This document shows, piece by piece, positions 57,512 through 64,000 of a DNA stretch of 64,000 bases. Numbering within the stretch: position 1 is the stretch's first letter; the number at the start of each line of letters is the position of its first letter. The notes beneath the pieces are model-generated. The model saw only the letters and a program-made list of their open reading frames with translations. It had not been told where the DNA came from and ran no database searches. Origin of the DNA: Pseudomonas luteola NBRC 103146 (GTDB taxonomy: Bacteria; Pseudomonadota; Gammaproteobacteria; Pseudomonadales; Pseudomonadaceae); NCBI RefSeq assembly GCF_002091675.1, contig NZ_BDAE01000005.1, positions 124,001 to 188,000 of the forward strand. Reading direction: 5' to 3'. The position numbers and the translations under genes are program-made.

Positions 57512-57535
57512 AGGCGCCAGCCAGGGCTGGCGCCT
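57512..57535. terminator. hairpin between convergent genes
   Basis: AGGCGCCAGC / GCTGGCGCCT with a four-base loop, between the retropepsin-like gene and the glutathione transferase gene. There are no T runs, so strength is uncertain. Confidence 0.5.
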
Positions 57536-57543
57536 GGAAACGA

Positions 57544-58167
57544 TTAGCGTGCCTCGGGGCGGGTTGCCTGCATCGAGGGACGCTGATCCGCCTCGGTGTA
57601 CCAGGCCGCCAGCTTGGGATACTCACCGCGCCAGTGCCAGTTGGATACACGCAGGTCCAGATAGCCCAGCAGGCAGGCCAGTCCAATGCAGGCCATATCG
57701 AAGTGGCCTTCAAGCTCGGACAATGCTGTCTGTTCAAAGTAATCCAGCGAACGGGCAATCTTCTCATGCTGGTTATCCAGCCAGAGCTTCCACTGCATGC
57801 CCGGTGGCCGCATGAACGTCTCGTAGCGGATCTGTACGGCCGATTCGGTCATGGCATCGGCCAGGGAGGCCAGTGTCATTCGCCGCCAGCGCTCGGGACC
57901 CTGCCGAGGAATCATGGGGGTGTGCTGATGCAGCGTATCCAGGTAATCCAGAATGACGCGGCTGTCATGCAGGGTAGTGCCATCTTCCAGGCGCAGCGCC
58001 GGAATCTTGCCTGACGGGTTGGCATCGATGACATCACGATTGGGATTGAGGGGCGTCTGCTGGACGATCTCCAGCTCAACCTGCTCGATCAGGTCGGTCT
58101 CGTGCAGCATCACGACGACCTTGCGGCCGAACGGGGATGCGGGGGTGTGATAGAGGATCATCGACAT
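57544..58167 (-). CDS. glutathione S-transferase family protein
   Basis: 207 residues. Thioredoxin-like N-terminal domain with the SPFGRK stretch (Ser11 likely contacting glutathione) and PSGKIPAL cis-Pro loop, then an all-helical C-terminal domain. Substrates are unknown. ATG 58167 has GAGAG upstream. It is convergent with the retropepsin-like gene. Confidence 0.87.
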   Translation of the reverse strand: MSMILYHTPASPFGRKVVVMLHETDLIEQVELEIVQQTPLNPNRDVIDANPSGKIPALRLEDGTTLHDSRVILDYLDTLHQHTPMIPRQGPERWRRMTLASLADAMTESAVQIRYETFMRPPGMQWKLWLDNQHEKIARSLDYFEQTALSELEGHFDMACIGLACLLGYLDLRVSNWHWRGEYPKLAAWYTEADQRPSMQATRPEAR

Positions 58168-58296
58168 CACGCACTCTCTTCATCAAAGCTTAACAAAAGC
58201 TGAACTGTGATCGTCCGCGATGCATGGGTTGTTATGCAAGCCTTATGCATGCTCAATGCTACTAGTGTCGAATCATCAGGTCCCTTTCTGATGGAC

Positions 58297-58320
58297 AAAA
58301 GCCGGCCTGGCACCGGCTTT
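58297..58320 (-). terminator. intrinsic terminator of the receptor gene
   Basis: AAAGCCGG / CCGGCTTT with a seven-base loop is followed on the minus strand by TTTTGTCC. Confidence 0.75.
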
Positions 58321-58336
58321 GTCACAACTTACGCGA

Positions 58337-60748
58337 TTACCACTTGTAGGTAACGTTGGCGATCACGCTACGCTGGTCACCGTAGTAGCAGTAATAACCA
58401 TCACAGGTAGAAATATAGTCCTTGTTGAACAGGTTGGTGGCATTCACGCCTACGGAAGCGCCCTTCAGACGATTGTCGAGGCGGCCTAGATCGTAATGTG
58501 CGGCAGCGTCATACAGGGTGTAGGAGCCGACATGGCCTTCCCAAGTGTTGCCTTGATTACCGTAGGTATCACCTACGTAGCGGACGCCAGCGCCTATGCC
58601 GAAGCCGTCTAGTACGCCTGTATGCCATGTATAGTCAGCCCAGAGCGAGGCTTGGTGTTCAGGGATGAGCTGCAGGCGGTTGCCTTTGTACTGTCCATCC
58701 TGAACCTCCGTATCAGTGTAGGAATAAGAGGCGATCATCTTGATGTTTTGGGTAAGGTCTGAGGTTGCCTCAAGCTCTACGCCTCGGACTTTGACTTCGC
58801 CTGTCTGACTTGTAATGGGATTACCGTCTTCGTTGTAGTTAGTAACCTGAACGTTCTTTTGCGTAAGGTCATATACCGCCGCAGTTAGCAGTGTGTTGGT
58901 ACCTGCTGGTTGGTATTTCACACCAACTTCATATTGTTTGCCCTCGGTAGGCTTGAATGATTGCGTAGCACTGACGTCGGCACCGCTGCTTGGTTGGAAG
59001 GACTCTGAGTAAGAGATGTAAGGAGCCAAGCCAGAGTCGAAGACATAACTGAGGGATATGTTCCCAGTAAAAGCTGAATCACGATCTTTAGGGTGGGCAC
59101 CGTTTGCTAAGGCATTGTAAAACTCGGTGTCAGTAGTAACCCAGTCTTTACGTCCGCCCAAGGTGAGGCGCCAGTGATCAAGAGCAATCTGATCCTGAGC
59201 ATAAAGGCCTGTCTGGTGGATTTTCTGATTGTAGTCATACCAGGCGTTTGACCGCGCCGGGCGTTCTATAGGTAAGCCATAAACTGGATTATGGATGTTG
59301 CTCGCAGGCGCTGAGCCAAAAATCGACGTGTAGTTTGTATTCGAACGCTGATAATCCAGACCTAGCAATAAGGTGTGCTGCAAGTCGCCAGTATTGAAGT
59401 CTGCCTGGAAATTATTGTCGATGGCGAATTGGCTGATGTCTTCATCAGTTGAGGTTGTGCTGCGTTGTACGGTGCCGTCAGGGCTGACTGCAGTAGCGGA
59501 GCCGCCAGCTGTAATTGTCTGAAACCCTAAGTCGCTCTTGGTATACCGTGCGTTTTGACGGAACTGCCACACATCGTTGATACGATGATCGAACGCGTAG
59601 CCTAGCGAGTAATAGGTGCGGTCATAGTATTCCCAATCCGGATCGCCCAGATTCTTATGATGAGAAACCTTGCCCCACGGGCCATCAATCTTGGTGCCTT
59701 GAAGAGGTAGGAACTGGCTAGTCGCGCCCGTATCGTCGCGCGTGTACTGCGAAAGGAATGTCAGGTGCGTGTCGTCATCGATATTCCAGGTCAGGCTGGG
59801 TGCGATGTTGTAGCGCTTGTTTTCGATGTGATCGATCTGCGTGTCGCTGTCACGTACCACGCCGCTCACGCGATAAAGCACGTTGGCGTTTTCATCGAAC
59901 GCACCGGTGGTGTCGAAATTGATCTGGCGATGGTTGTCACTGCCAACTTCGGCACGCACTTCATGACTGGTTTCAGCCTGGGGACGCAAACTGACCATGT
60001 CTATCAGGCCACCGGGCGGCGTCTGCCCATAGATGGAGGACGCGGGGCCGCGCAGGAGGGTCAGGCGTTCAAGGTTCCAGGTTTCAGGCTTGGGATCGAC
60101 ATAGACGCCGTCCGGCAGGCGCAGCCCGTCCAGGAATCGGGTCGGCTCAAAGCCCCGTACCCGCAACCAGTCGGCCCGGGTATCACTGCCGTAGCTGCTA
60201 GCTACGATGCCAGGCATATAACGAACGGCGTCATCAATGTTATGCACGGCGCGGTCGCGCATCTGCTCGCGGGTGGCAACCGACATGGAGCGAGCCGTTT
60301 CCAGGATTGGCGTATCGGTCTTGGTGCCGGAAGCAGAGCGGGTTGCCACATAGCCTTCAGCAGGGCCCCAGGCATTTTCCAGCTCACCGGCGGTAATGGT
60401 GGTTGATGCCATGCTCAAGGTGTCGCCCGGTGCTGGCAATACGCGTACGGTGTAGACGCCGGGTTCGCGTTCGGTCAGCTCAAGCCCGGTTCCCTGCAGG
60501 GCCTCGCGCAGGGCCTCGGTCGCTGCGTAGCGGCCGTTGACCGGATTCGACGTACGCCCGGAGGCCACCGAAGGGTCAAGGCTCAGGGTCAGACCCGCTT
60601 CGCTGGCGATACGGTTCAGCGTGCTGGTCAGAGGCGCAGCGGGGAGTTGGTAGGTGCGCTCAGCGGTGGTCGTCTGGGCGTGGACTAACGTGACATGACC
60701 TAAGACAAGTGCAGCGGCAAGCAAGGAAGGACGGAAAAGCGACGACAT
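58337..60748 (-). CDS. TonB-dependent siderophore receptor with signalling (STN) domain
   Basis: 803 residues from ATG 60748: signal peptide (about 1-24), periplasmic STN domain (about 28-100, with YQLPAAPLTSTLNRIA), plug (about 125-250), and a 22-strand barrel ending in the aromatic-rich TYKW. It resembles hydroxamate receptors such as FoxA, FiuA or FhuA, judging by the YISTCDGYYCYYGDQRSVIANV C-terminus. The STN domain talks to the FecR protein encoded just upstream, completing a cell-surface signalling relay. GGAGAG precedes ATG. A Fur-like half-site AATGAGAAT lies near 60789. The ligand is not deducible. Confidence 0.93.
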   Translation of the reverse strand: MSSLFRPSLLAAALVLGHVTLVHAQTTTAERTYQLPAAPLTSTLNRIASEAGLTLSLDPSVASGRTSNPVNGRYAATEALREALQGTGLELTEREPGVYTVRVLPAPGDTLSMASTTITAGELENAWGPAEGYVATRSASGTKTDTPILETARSMSVATREQMRDRAVHNIDDAVRYMPGIVASSYGSDTRADWLRVRGFEPTRFLDGLRLPDGVYVDPKPETWNLERLTLLRGPASSIYGQTPPGGLIDMVSLRPQAETSHEVRAEVGSDNHRQINFDTTGAFDENANVLYRVSGVVRDSDTQIDHIENKRYNIAPSLTWNIDDDTHLTFLSQYTRDDTGATSQFLPLQGTKIDGPWGKVSHHKNLGDPDWEYYDRTYYSLGYAFDHRINDVWQFRQNARYTKSDLGFQTITAGGSATAVSPDGTVQRSTTSTDEDISQFAIDNNFQADFNTGDLQHTLLLGLDYQRSNTNYTSIFGSAPASNIHNPVYGLPIERPARSNAWYDYNQKIHQTGLYAQDQIALDHWRLTLGGRKDWVTTDTEFYNALANGAHPKDRDSAFTGNISLSYVFDSGLAPYISYSESFQPSSGADVSATQSFKPTEGKQYEVGVKYQPAGTNTLLTAAVYDLTQKNVQVTNYNEDGNPITSQTGEVKVRGVELEATSDLTQNIKMIASYSYTDTEVQDGQYKGNRLQLIPEHQASLWADYTWHTGVLDGFGIGAGVRYVGDTYGNQGNTWEGHVGSYTLYDAAAHYDLGRLDNRLKGASVGVNATNLFNKDYISTCDGYYCYYGDQRSVIANVTYKW

Positions 60749-60876
60749 GGCTCTCTCCAAGAGGCGAATGCGAATTCGTTTCATTGCCGAATGAGAATGG
60801 CAAAGTGATAGAGCCGTCTTGGAATATTTTTTAATAACGAAGATAGAAAAACGCAGAAAACAAGCGTGTCGTGCTG

Positions 60877-60900
60877 AAACCCCGTTAGTTAACGGGGTTT
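60877..60900 (-). terminator. hairpin overlapping the fecR stop
   Basis: AAACCCCGTTA / TAACGGGGTTT, a nearly perfect dyad that includes the last codons of fecR. It likely reduces read-through into the receptor gene, which then depends on its own promoter. Confidence 0.65.
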
Positions 60901-61842
60901 AACGGCCAGCCACCAGCGCGTGTGTTGCTCGATTCGTATCGGTGTATTGAGGGCGAGGGCACGCAGAGCTTGGTCAGCATCGTGCAGAGGAAAGGTGCCC
61001 GTTACCCGTAACGTGGCAATGACCGGATCAAGGGTGATGAGTCCGGTGCGCTCGTGACTCAATGCCGACACGACATCGCTCAGGGGTTGGTTATCGACCA
61101 CCAGCATGCCGTGAGTCCAGGCGTCGGCATTGGCTGGTGCATCTTTGAGCTCATCCAGCCGGTCCGCCATCATGAGGACCTGCTCGCCTTGAGGAATGAC
61201 CGCCTCGCCAAGGCCAAAGCGCGGCTGTGCCGCCACAGCCGATTGCAGGACCGTCAAACGCGAGCCGCGTGATTCCTCTTCCACGAGAAAACGCGTACCC
61301 AGCGCCCGCATTTGTCCGGCCTGGGTTTCCACGATAAACGGACGACTGGCGGTGTCGTGCCCGGTTTCGATAAAGGCTTCTCCTGCCAGGAGAATTATCC
61401 GGCGCTCGTGCTCATCGAAGCGAACATTCAAGGCACTACGACCCGCCAGCACGATGCGGGTGTGATCAGACAGCATCAGCGTGCGCTGTTCCCCCGTGGC
61501 GGTTACGTTATCAGCCAGGGCGTAACGCACCGGTACATAACGGTTTACCGCAATAAGGCTCAGAAGGCCCGCAAGGGCGATGACTAACGTACTGCGACCC
61601 AAGCGCCGACGCCCGTTGGCAGAGGGCTGCAACAGGGCATTTCGCGCCGCGGGTTGTTCTGCAATGCGCAGACGCTGATTGATGCCGTTCAGCTGCTCCC
61701 AGGCACGGCGGTGTTCAGCATGCTCGGCAAGCCAGGTCTGCAGGGCGTTTAGCTGCTCCTGGCTGGTTTCTCCCATTTCCAGGCGTACTTGCCAGTCTAT
61801 CGCCTGATCCAGAACCTGACGGCTCACAGGTCTTACATTCAC
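60889..61842 (-). CDS. FecR-type anti-sigma/sigma regulator
   Basis: 317 residues: N-terminal cytoplasmic DUF4880 domain (about 5-75), a single membrane helix (about 83-102, LVIALAGLLSLIAV), then the periplasmic FecR domain (about 110-200, ADNVTATGEQRTLMLSDHTRIVL) and an STN-like end. It relays receptor occupancy to the sigma factor. GTG 61842 overlaps the sigma stop by four bases, the normal coupled arrangement. A longer frame exists but would run through the sigma gene. Confidence 0.9.
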   Translation of the reverse strand: MNVRPVSRQVLDQAIDWQVRLEMGETSQEQLNALQTWLAEHAEHRRAWEQLNGINQRLRIAEQPAARNALLQPSANGRRRLGRSTLVIALAGLLSLIAVNRYVPVRYALADNVTATGEQRTLMLSDHTRIVLAGRSALNVRFDEHERRIILLAGEAFIETGHDTASRPFIVETQAGQMRALGTRFLVEEESRGSRLTVLQSAVAAQPRFGLGEAVIPQGEQVLMMADRLDELKDAPANADAWTHGMLVVDNQPLSDVVSALSHERTGLITLDPVIATLRVTGTFPLHDADQALRALALNTPIRIEQHTRWWLAVKPR

Positions 61843-62357
61843 ACAGGTTCCCCGTAGAGGGCCACATAGCATTGCCGTAGCCCTTGAGCAATATATTGGC
61901 GAACCCGTGGAACCGATACGCCCAGGCGCTCGGCAATTTCAGAGTGGGTCAAGCCGTCGAGGCGATTATATAGAAAGGCCGCTCGAGCCTTGCTGGAAAG
62001 TTTGCCGAGCAGGCGATCAAGTTCCGCCAAGGCCTCGATAATCGAAGCCAGGGCTTCAGCGGAGGGGTAGTGCTCGTCTGCCAGTGTAGCCAGGGCCTCA
62101 AGATAGCTGCGTTCAAGGCTGGCGCGGCGGTAATGATCAATCAGGAGGCCTTTGGCAATCTGGGTCAGAAAGGCCCGCGGTTCGCGCATGGCAGGCAGTT
62201 CAGGCTTGGTCAGCAGCCGTACGAAGGTGTCCTGCCGCAGGTCTTCAGCGCGCTGGCTACACCCTGTCTGCCTGCGCAGCCAGCCTGTCAGCCAGTCGCC
62301 GTGGTCACGGTACAGCACGTTCAACCCAGGAGCTGCCTTTATTTCGCCCGTCGTCAT
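61839..62357 (-). CDS. ECF sigma factor, FecI/PvdS iron-starvation family
   Basis: 172 residues from ATG 62357 (a second ATG at 62363 is possible). Region 2 has LRQDTFVRLL and region 4 has the helix-turn-helix LTHSEIAERLGVSVPRVRQYI. It drives the receptor gene promoter when FecR is signalled. A Fur box lies 25 bases upstream. The GTG at 62396 that lengthens the frame lies inside that box and is unlikely to be the start. Confidence 0.92.
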   Translation of the reverse strand: MTTGEIKAAPGLNVLYRDHGDWLTGWLRRQTGCSQRAEDLRQDTFVRLLTKPELPAMREPRAFLTQIAKGLLIDHYRRASLERSYLEALATLADEHYPSAEALASIIEALAELDRLLGKLSSKARAAFLYNRLDGLTHSEIAERLGVSVPRVRQYIAQGLRQCYVALYGEPV

Positions 62358-62380
62358 GAACATTTCCGCAAATGGAAAAA

Positions 62381-62395
62381 TGAGAACCGTTCTCA
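62381..62395. promoter_or_regulatory. candidate Fur box
   Basis: Perfect seven-base inverted repeat TGAGAAC-C-GTTCTCA with flanking A/T, close to the gamma-proteobacterial Fur consensus half AATGAGAAT. It overlaps the expected sigma-factor promoter, so the whole signalling operon should be iron-repressed. Confidence 0.8.
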
Positions 62396-62698
62396 CGTAT
62401 TCTAAAGATCAGGCGAGCCGCGGTAAAGACCAGCGAAAAGCATGAATCTTGCCTTGAACAGGACAATTTAAGTGAGCAATCCATATACAAGGTGCCCATG
62501 ACGGCCAATTTGGGAGCGGGCAGGGACCTTGATCGTTTTTTCATGGTCGTTGTTTTGAGCGCTTTGGCGATTCCGAGGGACAAAGTGCTGCACACCCCAC
62601 CCAATACAATAAGGATCTGGTGTGATTGCTTCGAATTTTCCTCCTATTGATAGCTCCTTTTTATGCATCGTGCAGCGAGCATCTGCCGGGGAACGCCC
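62396..62698. other. divergent spacer between sigma factor and OPT transporter
   Basis: No gene or RNA was recognised; short frames here have no family resemblance. It holds the transporter promoter. A GGGGAACG stretch before ATG 62699 could act as a weak ribosome site. Confidence 0.4.
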
Positions 62699-64000
62699 AT
62701 GAAGGTAGAGCGCGAGCTGAGCCTGCGCGCTGTCTTGACCGGTCTGGTGTTAGGCATCGTGCTAACTCCCTCCAATGTCTATGCCGGGCTCAAGATCGGC
62801 TGGTCATTCAACATGTCGATCATCGCGCTGCTGGTGGGCTTTGGCTTCTGGCAGGGGCTGCTGGTCCGTAACCGGCACTGGCCTGCCTGGACACTGCATG
62901 AGAGCAATATCAACCAGACCGTCGCCTCGGCGGCGGCGTCCATTATTTCAGGTGGACTGGTAGCGCCGATTCCAGCCTACACACTGCTGACCGGCGAGCA
63001 GATGGATGCCGTTCCGATGATGGCCTGGGTCTTTTCGGTCAGCTTTCTGGGCATATGGATCGCCTGGTATTTAAGGCCATCACTGATTACCGATGGCAAT
63101 CTCAAGTTTCCTGAAGGCATGGCCACGCTGGAAACCATGACCCATATCTATACCCACGGACAGGAAGCCATGCGGCGCCTGTGGGTGCTGTTTGGAACGG
63201 CCGTGTTCTCTGGGTTGGTCAAAGCTGTCGATACGTTTTACTGGACCTTTCCTCGCTGGTCGCCCACGGCGCATCTGGAGCGACTGACCTTTACCTTCGA
63301 TCCGTCGCTGCTACTGGTCGGGTTTGGCGGCATCATCGGGCTGCGCGTCGGGTTGACGCTCCTTCTGGGCGCGGCCTTGGCCTGGGGTGGCATAGCGCCG
63401 TGGCTGCTGGCGCACGGGTTGGTAGAGCTTGCGCCTGGCAGCGAGGGGCCGCAGTTCGCAACGCTGGTGGAATGGCTGGTGTGGCCTGGGGTGACGATCA
63501 TGGTGACTTCGACCTTGTCGTCTCTGGCCTTGCGTGTACTGCAGGTAAGAACGTTGGGGAAATCCCGTTCGGCAGAGACCTCCACTGTCTGGCAGCGGCC
63601 AAAACCCGGCCCGCTGGCAGGTTTGGCGTTAGCTATCGGATTGATCATCGTGCTACAGGCGGCCCTGTTTGGCATTGATTGGTTCATGGCCTTGCTGACT
63701 ATTCCACTGGCGCTGTGCCTGGCAGCTGTGGCGGCACGTGTCGTGGGAGCAACCGGCATTCCTCCAATCGGTGCCATCGGGCAGCTGTCGCAGCTGAGCT
63801 TTGGCATCGTGGCGCCGGGGCAGGTGCCCATCAACCTGATGAGTGCCAACACGGCCGGTGGCGCAGCCGGACAATGCACGGACCTGATGAATGACTTCAA
63901 GGTGGGCCATGCCATCGGGGCGACTCCCACCAAGCAGGTGATCGCTCAATGCCTGGGGATTGCGATAGGCAGTGTGGTCGGGGTGCTGGTCTACCAGACG
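62699..64000 (+). CDS. OPT-family oligopeptide/metal-chelate transporter (partial, runs off window)
   Basis: At least 434 codons open from ATG 62699 to the edge. Membrane protein with repeated hydrophobic segments beginning SLRAVLTGLVLGIVLTPSNVYAGLKIGW, the start typical of bacterial OPT proteins, and the GNLKFPEGMAT block. OPT members import oligopeptides or metal-chelate complexes. Its divergence from an iron-signalling operon makes a metal-chelate cargo possible, but the Fur box is 300 bases away and not clearly shared. The C-terminal third is missing from the window. Confidence 0.87.
   Translation, partial: MKVERELSLRAVLTGLVLGIVLTPSNVYAGLKIGWSFNMSIIALLVGFGFWQGLLVRNRHWPAWTLHESNINQTVASAAASIISGGLVAPIPAYTLLTGEQMDAVPMMAWVFSVSFLGIWIAWYLRPSLITDGNLKFPEGMATLETMTHIYTHGQEAMRRLWVLFGTAVFSGLVKAVDTFYWTFPRWSPTAHLERLTFTFDPSLLLVGFGGIIGLRVGLTLLLGAALAWGGIAPWLLAHGLVELAPGSEGPQFATLVEWLVWPGVTIMVTSTLSSLALRVLQVRTLGKSRSAETSTVWQRPKPGPLAGLALAIGLIIVLQAALFGIDWFMALLTIPLALCLAAVAARVVGATGIPPIGAIGQLSQLSFGIVAPGQVPINLMSANTAGGAAGQCTDLMNDFKVGHAIGATPTKQVIAQCLGIAIGSVVGVLVYQT

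Noticed and set aside
62364-62396. GTG start extending the sigma factor by 13 residues.
   Set aside because: The codon lies within the Fur palindrome and has no ribosome site; ATG 62357 fits the family and has GGAA upstream.

Overview
The window reads as chromosomal DNA of a gammaproteobacterium of the genus Pseudomonas. Two gene orders support this. One is FAD oxidoreductase - dadR - dadA - ridA - dadX - pauR - cycB at 1-7 kb, which I recall as PA5309-PA5300 in P. aeruginosa. The other is metK - ArsR/methyltransferase - tkt - epd - pgk - small lipoprotein - fba at 7-21 kb, which I recall as PA0546-PA0555. Base composition is moderate for the genus. Together with a secreted family-3 beta-glucosidase this would fit a lineage such as the P. 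luteola group, but the species is only a guess. No rRNA, tRNA, CRISPR array, insertion sequence or prophage was seen.

Layout. 0-7 kb: argC, then polyamine and alanine catabolism (pauB-like, dadR, dadA, ridA, dadX, pauR) and a c5-type cytochrome. 7-21 kb: S-adenosylmethionine synthesis and the central carbon block. This is interrupted at 9.5-15.0 kb by a benzoylformate cassette (aldehyde dehydrogenase, aromatic-acid transporter, benzoylformate decarboxylase, divergent LysR regulator). 21-27 kb: two zinc metallopeptidases, SOS-controlled yebG under a near-perfect LexA box, a GreA/GreB-like factor, a phosphoribosyltransferase and a short-chain dehydrogenase. 27-32 kb: an AT-richer stretch with a MurJ-like flippase, a homoserine-dehydrogenase-like/SAF protein and a membrane O-acyltransferase. 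32-40 kb: dbpA, a HAD phosphatase, a GAF histidine kinase, a periplasmic binding protein, a two-receiver diguanylate cyclase, a cold-shock protein and a DHA2 drug exporter.

40.5-50.9 kb: a complete type II secretion operon on the minus strand in the order gspE-F-G-H-I-J-K-L-M-N-D. This is the order I recall for xps of Xanthomonas rather than xcp of P. aeruginosa. Its ATPase lacks the usual C-terminal cysteine motif, its GspC-like protein has no PDZ domain, and its secretin carries an 80-residue Gly/Asn/Ser-rich insert. Next to it, transcribed away, is an exported GH3 beta-glucosidase with a PA14 domain, a plausible substrate. 54.7-58.2 kb: a YihG-type acyltransferase, an HD-GYP phosphodiesterase, a retropepsin-like protein and a glutathione transferase. 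58.3-62.4 kb: a cell-surface signalling system for siderophore uptake (FecI-type sigma factor, FecR, TonB receptor with signalling domain) with a candidate Fur box, divergent from an OPT-family transporter that runs off the window.

Family, pathway and synteny statements come from memory of these families, since no search could be run. Start codons were revised where ribosome-binding sites or family N-termini argued for it. The points most worth a second look are the Xps-type secretion operon with its degenerate ATPase zinc motif and its possible glucosidase substrate, the benzoylformate cassette inside a conserved housekeeping block, and the AT-rich envelope-type stretch with unexplained inverted repeats.
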